In this document: positions 47,016 to 54,230 of the stretch, one piece after another | Position numbering within the stretch: the stretch's first letter is position 1 | Layout of the letters: each line of letters opens with the position of its first letter | From: a virus | Length of the DNA: 64,000 nucleotides | Virus record (IMG/VR): IMGVR_UViG_3300035199_001057 | Location: 25,131-89,130 of that record | Reading direction: 5' to 3' (one strand) | The notes under the pieces: generated by a model | What the model saw: only the letters and a program-made list of their open reading frames with translations | Databases searched by the model: none | Told to the model about the DNA's origin: nothing | Made by a program: the position numbers and the translations under genes

Positions 47016-48280
47016 TAGGCTACCTCCTCAACTGTCCAAGCCTGGGGTGCATTTCGCGTCTCCCAGGATCCTAGTTTCTCATGAATATCTGTAAGAATCT
47101 TATCCCAATTGCTACAGAAATCTTCAAAATTATAGTTCTTTTGTACATGCGCTCTGCCGGCGGCGCCTAGGGCTGCTCGTTCTTCTGTGGTTTTATTATA
47201 CATTTCCACAAGAGCGTCAACTACTACTTCTTCTGACAAGCGATCTTCGTAAATATAGGGGATCGATTGGGATCCAATAATTGCCTTCGAAGTTGGCTCT
47301 AGACCAACGCCGAACCAATTTTCACCGTCGGTTACTTGCTCTTGAAGGCCGCCTGTCATAGTAACAATAATCGGAGTCTCGCATGCTAGCGACTCTAAGG
47401 TTGCGAGGCCAAAACCTTCGGCATCGGATACGTTAATGGTACAGTCAGCTGAATTATACATCAATGCTAGCCTGTGCTGGTCAACCTTCTGTTGACTAAA
47501 TAGCACCTCTCCATTATCAAGCCCCAAATTGTTGATGATTGCCTCTAGATCTTGACCATGGTTATCTTTAACCTCGGTATGCATAACTAAGCATGCCTTG
47601 TCTTTCCCTACTTTTTCTAAAAACTTCCCAAACCAAAAGATCAAAGACCCGCTCTGTTTTCGTCGAGCGTTCCGATTATTCCAAAAGAAAACCATCTTGT
47701 CCGGTGAGTAGTGTTCTCCCAGCGCGCTTTTCTTAAACTCTTCGACGTGCTCTTTTTCGAGGCGGGAGAACACGCTTGTATCAACTGAGTGCGGAACGTA
47801 CCGGCAGTCTACTGTTGGGGATACGGTCTTTACAACGTCCTCGGTTACCTTCGAAATCGCCAAAACCACGTCATTGGAATCATAAAAAACTTTATTAAAA
47901 TCCGGATAAGGATAATTGTCCCATACGTGATAGTAGACCATGGGCATGTGAGGGCGGATTTCATTTTCCATCTCCCACAGCCAGCCCCAGAATCGCGGAT
48001 CGGTCATAAACCAGAGGATATCAGGTTTGTGTGAGCGCATAATTGATCGAATCATCTCCTGAGTACCGTACCCGTCGACGGGATAGATAACCCAATCGTC
48101 TTCAAACTCTTTAGTTTTAATGGGATCATAATTAGGATGCTTCACAGCACCTCCTAAAGACACCACTTCATATTTACCTGTCCTAAGAATCGATTCAATC
48201 ATGTATTTGGTTTGTGTGCCTACCCCGGATGGAGAAAGCGGCATATCGCCAAGTGTTAAAATTTTTATTTTTTTATCCAT
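47015..48280 (-). CDS. GT4-type glycosyltransferase (second)
   Basis: I chose the ATG at 48280, preceded by GAGGGACGA, rather than the longer frame from 48361 that overlaps the nuclease gene. The N-terminus KIKILTLGDMPLSPSGVGTQ is the acceptor-domain loop. The donor domain has CTINVSDAEGFGLATLESLA, the GT4 motif, and DKMVFFWNNRNARRKQSGSL. It is the first gene of the sugar block after the nuclease gene. It resembles its neighbour only at family level. Confidence 0.85.
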   Translation of the reverse strand: MDKKIKILTLGDMPLSPSGVGTQTKYMIESILRTGKYEVVSLGGAVKHPNYDPIKTKEFEDDWVIYPVDGYGTQEMIRSIMRSHKPDILWFMTDPRFWGWLWEMENEIRPHMPMVYYHVWDNYPYPDFNKVFYDSNDVVLAISKVTEDVVKTVSPTVDCRYVPHSVDTSVFSRLEKEHVEEFKKSALGEHYSPDKMVFFWNNRNARRKQSGSLIFWFGKFLEKVGKDKACLVMHTEVKDNHGQDLEAIINNLGLDNGEVLFSQQKVDQHRLALMYNSADCTINVSDAEGFGLATLESLACETPIIVTMTGGLQEQVTDGENWFGVGLEPTSKAIIGSQSIPYIYEDRLSEEVVVDALVEMYNKTTEERAALGAAGRAHVQKNYNFEDFCSNWDKILTDIHEKLGSWETRNAPQAWTVEEVA

Positions 48281-48287
48281 TCGTCCC

Positions 48288-49088
48288 TCATGTACAATGT
48301 TCAGTTTTATAGTATTCGCATATGCCAAATCTGCCATGACAAGAAAGCTTGTTTTTAACAAAATTGGACTTCCTAATATTATAAAGCGCTTTGTTTAACA
48401 ATTTAAGAGCGTTTTGAATTTTTTTTGCTCCATTGGAAACTTCAAAGATCTCAACGAGATTCGATTTTGCTGTTCTTTTTAATAAAGCAAAATGGGTCTG
48501 TACATCTTTTAAAGCCATGTTATGCTTGGCGCACCAAAAATGCTTATACAGTGTTAGTTGATATGTAACCATTTTGTCTGTCTTACGCCGATTATCCCAA
48601 CCCCATGAACAGGTCTTCCAATCAATAATATGATACTTGTCATCTTTGGTTTTAATAATCAGGTCTATAAAGCCTTTAAATTTAAGATCTGTTTCCGGCA
48701 TTGATTCGTATAGTTCTTCTTCAACCGATATCAATTCAAAAGTCCCAAAAGTTTTTTTCAGCCCGGGCAAAATATAATCCGTCAAAGTCTCTCCTTGCAA
48801 GCGCATGCTAGCAATGAGATCTGCTCTAAACTCAATCGTGGTGTCCTCTGATTTAATCTGTTGAAGGTTTTTTAAGAACTCCTTTTGAAACATTTCTTTA
48901 GGATCGAAAGCAGGGACCGAGGCACCACTGTGTTCTTTAACCATATTTTCGCATACAGTGTGGAGGGCTGTACCAAAAGCAGTAAACTCGTTTCCCTTGA
49001 ACTCTTTACGTTTTTCAATATAATTGAGCTTATGCTTCCATGGGCATGTCACCCATTCTTTTAATGCGGAATATGATATGTGTGTCAT
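48288..49088 (-). CDS. PD-(D/E)XK nuclease, Cas4/RecB-like with probable iron-sulfur cysteines
   Basis: The 266-aa protein has the RecB-family motifs: AFGTALHTVCENMV with His, GFIDLIIKTKDDKYHIIDWKT (Asp142 and Asp156-x-Lys158) and the QxxxY motif in TYQLTLYKHF. Cys15 near the N-terminus and Cys250, Cys257 and Cys265 at the end (LSCHGRFGICEYYKTEHC) are placed like the four cluster cysteines of Cas4 and AddB nucleases. It is probably a 5' or exonuclease involved in recombination, replication or DNA degradation. No CRISPR genes are nearby. Its stop lies 8 bases before the next gene's ATG. Confidence 0.8.
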   Translation of the reverse strand: MTHISYSALKEWVTCPWKHKLNYIEKRKEFKGNEFTAFGTALHTVCENMVKEHSGASVPAFDPKEMFQKEFLKNLQQIKSEDTTIEFRADLIASMRLQGETLTDYILPGLKKTFGTFELISVEEELYESMPETDLKFKGFIDLIIKTKDDKYHIIDWKTCSWGWDNRRKTDKMVTYQLTLYKHFWCAKHNMALKDVQTHFALLKRTAKSNLVEIFEVSNGAKKIQNALKLLNKALYNIRKSNFVKNKLSCHGRFGICEYYKTEHCT

Positions 49089-49098
49089 GGGCTGCTCT

Positions 49099-49383
49099 CT
49101 AGCTACGTGGAGTTTTCTTAGAGGTTGAAGATGGAGGGGGAGAAGCTTTAGTTTTGACCTTTAGCGCAAAGATCCAGATCCCCGTTCTTTCTTTTTGAGT
49201 GGCGCCGTTATAAGCAGCCCCTTTTTTTAAAAGAGAAGCACCCTTGTAACGCGGGTGGTGCTTGGCCACCCAGCCAATAACATCTCGGGTGGAAATACTA
49301 GTTGAAGGCTCATGTAAGCGCGCTGCGTGGATAGTAGCGCTAACATATAGCCTTCCTTCTTTCTCTTTTGCTTTAAACTTCAT
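49099..49383 (-). CDS. Unknown basic protein, 94 aa
   Basis: The N-terminal half is a compact beta/alpha pattern (RLYVSATIHAARLHE, STSISTRDVIGWVAKHHP) and the C-terminus is a basic Pro/Ser tail (KTKASPPPSSTSKKTPRS). The gene overlaps the metalloprotease-like gene by 11 bases. The basic tail hints at nucleic-acid contact. I do not recognise a family. Confidence 0.5.
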   Translation of the reverse strand: MKFKAKEKEGRLYVSATIHAARLHEPSTSISTRDVIGWVAKHHPRYKGASLLKKGAAYNGATQKERTGIWIFALKVKTKASPPPSSTSKKTPRS

Positions 49384-50068
49384 TTTTTTCTTCCTTCTTG
49401 GTATTAACCAAGGCTTGAATTTTATTATATAATACTGGGCTAATGTCTTTCAACTTGCGCTGGTCTCCTAAAAAATAATGTTCGAACCCGTTAGCCCAAT
49501 ATTCTTTGAGGGCTGTAATCGCATAAGGAGAGTAAAACAACTCCGCGGTTAATCCCCTCAAGGAATCATATCCTAAATCTCTATAAAGGTACATATCAAA
49601 GCTTTTATCATATTCAGGGTTTAAAAAATATACCATGTTAGCGCGCTTTGAAGCGGGAAGTAAGTGATACAAGTGCTTCCTTTTTGCCAGGAATTCTCTC
49701 TCTAGACTTTCATCTCCGTAAATATCATCATAATTTCGCGCCTCCAGGGAGTGTGCGATTTCATGAACCACATCGTCTACCATATCTTCAGCATCGTCTT
49801 GATGATTGGAAATATATATAGTTCCGTCCTTATAGAGGGCATTAAAATGCTTGCCATTTTCAGAGAAGTCGTCAAATTCTCCTATATATATATTGTCAAA
49901 ATTATCAGCTAAAGATTGGGGAATTTTAGCCCCTAGGGTTGCCAATACCAAGTCTAGATCCACCTCCGACGAGAGAGGTTCCAGCACATAAACCGGTTTT
50001 CCAAAGACTGTGTTTTCCTTGAACTCCCGTTTGATCTTTTCATTGTTATCCTGAATGTGTTTTTTCAT
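49373..50068 (-). CDS. HExxH metalloprotease-like protein, 231 aa
   Basis: I chose the ATG at 50068 (AGAGAA upstream) over a frame from 50152. The zinc motif DDVVHEIAHSLEARNYDD contains HEIAH with the third ligand probably in YGDESLEREF (Glu). The middle has repeated aromatic residues (FDMYLYRDLGYDSL, LTAELFYSPYAITALKEYW). It looks like a soluble zinc peptidase of uncertain family. The gene overlaps the next upstream gene by 23 bases. Confidence 0.65.
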   Translation of the reverse strand: MKKHIQDNNEKIKREFKENTVFGKPVYVLEPLSSEVDLDLVLATLGAKIPQSLADNFDNIYIGEFDDFSENGKHFNALYKDGTIYISNHQDDAEDMVDDVVHEIAHSLEARNYDDIYGDESLEREFLAKRKHLYHLLPASKRANMVYFLNPEYDKSFDMYLYRDLGYDSLRGLTAELFYSPYAITALKEYWANGFEHYFLGDQRKLKDISPVLYNKIQALVNTKKEEKNEV

Positions 50069-50327
50069 TATATTCTCTGAAAAGTTTTTCGCCTTCTTCA
50101 ACATCTGCCAATGCTTGTTGATAGCCGCGAATAAAGTTCTCCTCTGCGACAACCAAAAGAAACTCAGGAAACTCCTCAGCTATAGTCTTAATTATCATCT
50201 CGACGTTAACTTCCCCATTCTCTGGTTCTGTCTTTTCTCCCACATACGAAACGAGCCACTTTTTTAGCTCGGTATCCCCTTCCACTTTCTTTAAAAGGTC
50301 CGGGTTCTCATCATTATTATAACTCAT
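50046..50327 (-). CDS. Acidic helical protein, 93 aa
   Basis: I chose the ATG at 50327 (GGAGAAAAAT upstream). The product is acidic and mostly helical (NEDENPDLLKK type start, then MIIKTIAEEFPEFLLVVAEE) with a basic-free C-terminus. It lies first in the unit driven by the promoter at 50352-50380. Function is unknown. Confidence 0.5.
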   Translation of the reverse strand: MSYNNDENPDLLKKVEGDTELKKWLVSYVGEKTEPENGEVNVEMIIKTIAEEFPEFLLVVAEENFIRGYQQALADVEEGEKLFREYNEKTHSG

Positions 50328-50351
50328 ATTTTTCTCCAAGTCAATATAAAT

Positions 50352-50380
50352 ATTATATTTATTTTTTTCTAATTTTTAAA
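50352..50380 (-). promoter_or_regulatory. Sigma70-like promoter before the 93-aa gene
   Basis: TTTAAA (50375-50380) and a perfect TATAAT (50352-50357) are 17 bases apart on the minus strand. The -35 overlaps the last codons of phoH. The region also contains an AT-rich TTTATATTGA stretch. Strength is uncertain because the -35 matches only four of six bases. Confidence 0.5.
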
Positions 50381-51689
50381 GGATTTTTGCTGCGATTGAA
50401 GCGATCTTAGAACGTTCGCCCTTTACTAGGGCGATGTGGCCTGAAATTTCGTAAGATTTAAATTTTTCTACTGCGTGTGTGAGACCATTGGAGGTTTCAT
50501 CAATATAAACATTATCAATTTGTTCGATATCGCCGGTTAAAACTATTTTAGTGTTTTCGCCCACACGAGTAATAATGGTTTTCAATTCATGAGCAGTAAG
50601 ATTTTGAGCCTCGTCAATTATAATGAAAGCATTGGAAATTGATCGACCGCGGATATACGTAAGCGCCTCGACCTCAATCGTACCATCCGCCATATACATT
50701 TCAAGCGCAGCCTTATCATTTCCTAGCAAAAATTGAAGGTTGTCTTGTACTGGGGCCAGCCACGGAAGCATTTTTTCTTCTAGGGTACCCGGTAGAAAAC
50801 CAATATCCTTTCCTAGTGGTTGAATTGGCCGCGAAATCACAAGGCGTCGGTATGTCTCATTTTCCATAACTTGATGGAGGCCTGCTGCTATGGCTAATAA
50901 AGTCTTTCCTGAGCCGGCCTGGCCAACTAGTGTTACCACATCTATAGATTTGTCCTGCAGGAGGTCGAGGGCAAATATCTGCTCCTTGTTGCGTGGCTTG
51001 ACTCCCCAAAGTGGGTTCTGGATCCTTTCGTTGATACGACGAAGAGGCGTACTATACGTGATAAACCTTGCTAGCCCCGTTTTCTTTTCGTTTTGGTTGG
51101 ACACAAGCATTATAAATTGATTAGGTTGGAGGGCTAGATCTTCCTCTTCAATGAAGATGTCTTCCCCCGCGTAAAACCTATCAATAACAGGATCATCCAC
51201 TAAATGCTCTATATAGCCTGTGTATATGTGGCTCGTATCCTGGATCACCTGATCTGTAAGATAATCTTCGGTGGCTAATCCCAGCGCATCGCACTTTACC
51301 CGCATGTTAATATCGCGCGTAACTACAATAACCTTGGTGCGCGGGCGCGCACTCTTTTGGTTCAATGCCACCCCTATAATCTCGTTATCCGGAATATTAA
51401 GGTCCAAATCGGGCGGTAAATCATCGTTAACACATAATTTAACGTATAGCTTGCCGCGGCCAGCGCCCATTTTCACACCTTTATATAGGCTCCCAAATTC
51501 ACGAAGACTGTCTAAGCGGCGAATTACGGCGCGGGCATTAACACCAACGCTGTCTTGTCTTTTCTTGTGTCTATCTATTTCTTCTAGAACTTTCAAAGGA
51601 AGCACAACGTCGTTGCCGGCGAAGGCTCGAATGCTATTAGAATCAGTTAGGCACGTGCTTGTATCCAGAACATATATATTTTTTGCCAT
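50376..51689 (-). CDS. phoH: PIN-PhoH ATPase
   Basis: The 437-aa protein (ATG at 51689, GGAGAG upstream) joins a PIN-type ribonuclease domain (residues 1-130: IYVLDTSTCLTDSNSIRAF and later VIVVTRDINMRVKC) to a PhoH P-loop domain with Walker A GQAGSGKT (256-263) and Walker B FIIIDEAQN (355-363). PhoH genes are common in marine phages; the fused PIN-PhoH form is known from bacteria as an RNA helicase/nuclease. It lies next to a divergent lipoprotein gene with a shared upstream region of about 90 bases. Confidence 0.88.
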   Translation of the reverse strand: MAKNIYVLDTSTCLTDSNSIRAFAGNDVVLPLKVLEEIDRHKKRQDSVGVNARAVIRRLDSLREFGSLYKGVKMGAGRGKLYVKLCVNDDLPPDLDLNIPDNEIIGVALNQKSARPRTKVIVVTRDINMRVKCDALGLATEDYLTDQVIQDTSHIYTGYIEHLVDDPVIDRFYAGEDIFIEEEDLALQPNQFIMLVSNQNEKKTGLARFITYSTPLRRINERIQNPLWGVKPRNKEQIFALDLLQDKSIDVVTLVGQAGSGKTLLAIAAGLHQVMENETYRRLVISRPIQPLGKDIGFLPGTLEEKMLPWLAPVQDNLQFLLGNDKAALEMYMADGTIEVEALTYIRGRSISNAFIIIDEAQNLTAHELKTIITRVGENTKIVLTGDIEQIDNVYIDETSNGLTHAVEKFKSYEISGHIALVKGERSKIASIAAKIL

Positions 51690-51735
51690 ATGGGACTCTC
51701 CAAGTAAATAGTTTTCTGTTTTTTTCTTCAAAAAC

Positions 51736-51749
51736 AAAACAATTGTTTT
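51736..51749. repeat. Palindrome overlapping the divergent promoter region
   Basis: AAAACAATTGTTTT is a perfect 14-base palindrome, and it overlaps the -35 element of the plus-strand promoter. In a divergent region it is a plausible regulator-binding site. The sequence is simple enough to arise by chance in AT-rich DNA. Confidence 0.35.
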
Positions 51750-51771
51750 TTTTTCTCATAGTTATTATAAG
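51743..51771 (+). promoter_or_regulatory. Promoter for the trypsin-like lipoprotein gene
   Basis: TTGTTT (51743-51748), a 17-base spacer, and TATAAG (51766-51771) form a sigma70-type promoter on the plus strand. The predicted start point near 51778 lies only about five bases before the GTG at 51783. That favours a later start codon, or nearly leaderless translation. Confidence 0.55.
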
Positions 51772-51782
51772 AGGGTCCCATT

Positions 51783-52574
51783 GTGATCGGAGGGAATACA
51801 AACATTAAACCAATAACATATTTATTATGCGTATTAATGTTTAGTATATTCTCCTGTGGCGCTACTGCCCCAAAAAACGTCGTCCTTGGCCAAGCGCGGC
51901 AATCCTTTTTATATCTAGAGAAAAAAGTGGTGCTTGAGCAATGCGGCGATCACCGGTGCCTTAAACAAGAACTAAATTCTATGGCCTCCGGTTTTGTCAT
52001 CAAAGCTACCCCCGATGGATCCTATGGAATAACAGCCGCGCATGTGTGCGATACTAGTCTTCCACAAACTTCCACCCCTATTAAGCATGTTTCTACATAT
52101 ACAGTAACGAGTCTTATGGGCGACGAGTACAAAGCTGTTGTCCTAGCTTCCGACATCAAAAATGATATATGTTTGATCTATATCAAGGGCCTCATCAATA
52201 TTCCTGTAATAAAAATATCTAATACAGAGCCCAAACCAGGCGATACCGTATATAATATTGGCGCGCCAAGGGGCATATATCAACCGAACATGGTCCCCAT
52301 GTTTGAGGGTGTGTATAATGGCAAAGCCAGCTTGTACGCATTTTATTCTTTGCCGGCAAACCCTGGAAGTAGCGGATCAATGATTCTCAACGAAAAGGGA
52401 GAACTAGTGGGGGTTCTCCATTCTGTGTATGTCAAATTCCCCCAAGTTGTTTTGTCAGCACGCTATGACGTCATACATGAGTTTATTCGCAAAAACATTA
52501 TCAAGTATGAGACTTATAAATCTGTAATGAGTGTCTTAGAACTGAAAGACGTTTTCGCCGCGCACAAACTATAG
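51783..52574 (+). CDS. Trypsin-like serine protease lipoprotein
   Basis: This is the only plus-strand gene. The catalytic triad is visible: GITAAHVCD (His), DIKNDICLIYIKG (Asp) and LPANPGSSGSMIL (Ser), so the fold is trypsin/DegP-like without a PDZ domain. The N-terminal hydrophobic stretch (YLLCVLMFSIFSC) ends in a lipobox-like IFSC, so it is probably an outer-membrane lipoprotein. The start is unclear: GTG at 51783 opens the frame, but the best ribosome site (GGAGGG, 51789-51794) lies nine bases before an in-frame ATT at 51804. It has its own promoter and ends two bases from a convergent gene. Confidence 0.82.
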   Translation: MIGGNTNIKPITYLLCVLMFSIFSCGATAPKNVVLGQARQSFLYLEKKVVLEQCGDHRCLKQELNSMASGFVIKATPDGSYGITAAHVCDTSLPQTSTPIKHVSTYTVTSLMGDEYKAVVLASDIKNDICLIYIKGLINIPVIKISNTEPKPGDTVYNIGAPRGIYQPNMVPMFEGVYNGKASLYAFYSLPANPGSSGSMILNEKGELVGVLHSVYVKFPQVVLSARYDVIHEFIRKNIIKYETYKSVMSVLELKDVFAAHKL

Positions 52575-52576
52575 GT

Positions 52577-52909
52577 TTACTTTTTCCAAATAGACGTTCC
52601 CGCCTTATTATAAACAATGCGTATATGCTGATGGAGATACTTTGCCCTTAAATAATCTTTTGGGGCGGCCGCTCCGGAGAAGATGTCTTCGTCCATATGC
52701 CTGAAAAACATTTCGCAACAATTTTCAGTAAAAAGGTGAAAATCTTCTTTTTTGGGCGTAGGATAAGCCCGATAGACTCTTTGGAAGATTGGCTGTTTAT
52801 CAACATAGAAAGTAATGCGGTTGCCGGCTTGGAGTGGAACGTATTCGACCTTAATGGAGATTCCCGTAGGGTCGCATACATAATTTACTTCCCGGATATT
52901 TGTGCTCAT
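52577..52909 (-). CDS. Unknown protein, 110 aa
   Basis: A compact protein with mixed beta and helical segments (SIKVEYVPLQAGNRITFYV, EDFHLFTENCCEMFFRHM). No motif was recognised. The start overlaps the GAPDH gene stop by 4 bases (ATGA), so it is co-translated with that gene, and it ends two bases from the convergent lipoprotein gene. Confidence 0.55.
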   Translation of the reverse strand: MSTNIREVNYVCDPTGISIKVEYVPLQAGNRITFYVDKQPIFQRVYRAYPTPKKEDFHLFTENCCEMFFRHMDEDIFSGAAAPKDYLRAKYLHQHIRIVYNKAGTSIWKK

Positions 52910-53961
52910 ATAACAGTAAATAGATAGTCATCAAAAGATTTCATGTGCTCAATATAAGCGTCGCCACATAACCACCATAGCGCGGCAGAACAGCTACTAA
53001 GCAATGAATTGCCGTCTTGAGGGGTAAAACAAAATCCGGAAACAATAGTGTCACCTTGATAAGTAAGGGTGTGAAGGGAGGGGATAGAGACGACCGTGTG
53101 ATTGAATATTCTGCCATAATACCCGTGATCACGACCAAAAGAAAACACTCGATTTGCTGAAGTTTTGTGAGTTAGGGCTGTAAATTTATTGGCTTCGAAG
53201 GCCTTTGTGATGGACTCTACAGAGTGATGCCCTTTTATCCGCATGTTAAAACGAATAATATGCATATATTGAGTGTTAAGTTTCATGGCACTGGAAAACA
53301 GATTCATATGTTTTGTCATTGTCGCGAAAACATCTTGCGCATCTCGCGCGTGGTGTGTGCCAAAACTTTTATCTGAATGTTTGCCCACTTCTGGTGATGG
53401 TATAAAGGAGGTCTTTTGGCTGATATCATTGGCGCGCCTTATACACACAAAATCCGCTTTGACCAAATCTGTCTCGTTGGGCGCAATAGTTTTAACCAGG
53501 GAACATATATTATGGGTGTTACAACTTACAACCTGCACAAAATTTGAGTCCGAATCTTTTAATGCTTCGTCATTGATCCCAAAAGCATATGGAATTCCAA
53601 AATTCTTTTCGCTTCCCTGAGCTATGAAAACTTTTTCTGGGTATTTTACATAATGTTCTTTTTTGTGTTCGTTCCCAGCCGGTGTACAGTCAATCACAAC
53701 GTGCGCCGCTTTTAAAGCTGTCTGAAAATCGTATGCCACATCATGACCTAACTCTTTAAAAACTGGAATTAGCTCCTCATTTACAGCGAGTCTCGCCCCT
53801 CTTTTTATCAGACTATTAACTTTTGCCACTTCGTCCACTAAAGGGGTACGCTTGTGAAAGATCACATGTCCAATATTTAATTTTTTTCTAAAGTCTGCCA
53901 GAATTCCAATAAGCGGCTCACCAATGGTTCCGGTGCCGACAATTAAAATATTTTTGCGCAT
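52906..53961 (-). CDS. Archaeal-type (class II) glyceraldehyde-3-phosphate dehydrogenase homologue
   Basis: I chose the ATG at 53961 (AGAGGT upstream). Residues 4-14 (NILIVGTGTIGEPL) are the NAD(P) fold, ADKVVIDCTPAGNEHKK-like text at about 88-100 matches the archaeal TPxGxxxKN segment, and VVSCNTHNICSLVKTI contains the catalytic Cys147. The length (351 aa) equals archaeal GAPDHs. The active-site His in the C-terminal half is probably GTHHARD. Substrate may be an acyl phosphate other than glyceraldehyde-3-phosphate. It is transcribed from the promoter at 54198-54226 together with the 66-aa gene before it. Confidence 0.78.
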   Translation of the reverse strand: MRKNILIVGTGTIGEPLIGILADFRKKLNIGHVIFHKRTPLVDEVAKVNSLIKRGARLAVNEELIPVFKELGHDVAYDFQTALKAAHVVIDCTPAGNEHKKEHYVKYPEKVFIAQGSEKNFGIPYAFGINDEALKDSDSNFVQVVSCNTHNICSLVKTIAPNETDLVKADFVCIRRANDISQKTSFIPSPEVGKHSDKSFGTHHARDAQDVFATMTKHMNLFSSAMKLNTQYMHIIRFNMRIKGHHSVESITKAFEANKFTALTHKTSANRVFSFGRDHGYYGRIFNHTVVSIPSLHTLTYQGDTIVSGFCFTPQDGNSLLSSCSAALWWLCGDAYIEHMKSFDDYLFTVI

Positions 53962-53969
53962 GCGACCTC

Positions 53970-54170
53970 TTATTTCTTCTTTTTCTTTTTGGCTTTTGGT
54001 TTCGGCTTTTCGTTCCATATCTTAACTCTATAATTGGATCCGCACTTGCCGCACCTCTTTATTTTAACCAAGTCGTTATCTGCCAACACTTCTTCCTTCT
54101 TTGCGGCGGCTTCTTCGTAAGATTCAAAAATACCGAGCGTTTTCCAGCTTTTAGTGGGAGTTTCTTCCAT
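53970..54170 (-). CDS. Small zinc-ribbon-like basic protein, 66 aa
   Basis: The protein has a CxxC pair (RCGKCGSNYRVKIW) and a Lys-rich tail of about a dozen residues. The first part is charged and helical (SYEEAAAKKEEVLADNDLV). A nucleic-acid-binding role is plausible. The ATG at 54170 follows GAGGTG and the promoter at 54198-54226. Confidence 0.55.
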   Translation of the reverse strand: MEETPTKSWKTLGIFESYEEAAAKKEEVLADNDLVKIKRCGKCGSNYRVKIWNEKPKPKAKKKKKK

Positions 54171-54197
54171 AATTCACCTCTATGGTTTGTTACGTAG

Positions 54198-54226
54198 ATT
54201 ATACAACATCTTTAATTTAAAGTTAA
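54198..54226 (-). promoter_or_regulatory. Sigma70-type promoter for the GAPDH-like unit
   Basis: TTAACT (54221-54226) and a perfect TATAAT (54198-54203) are 17 bases apart on the minus strand, in the 60-base gap after the tubulin-like gene. The start point would be near 54191, about 21 bases before the ATG of the 66-aa gene, which has a GAGGTG ribosome site. Confidence 0.7.
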
Positions 54227-54230
54227 GAAA

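Noticed and set aside
48288-49088. Part of a CRISPR-Cas system
   Set aside because: No repeat array or other cas genes were seen in the window; Cas4-like nucleases occur alone in phages.
51271-51711. Plus-strand frame of 146 aa over phoH
   Set aside because: It is a shadow of phoH, which has complete PIN and P-loop motifs.
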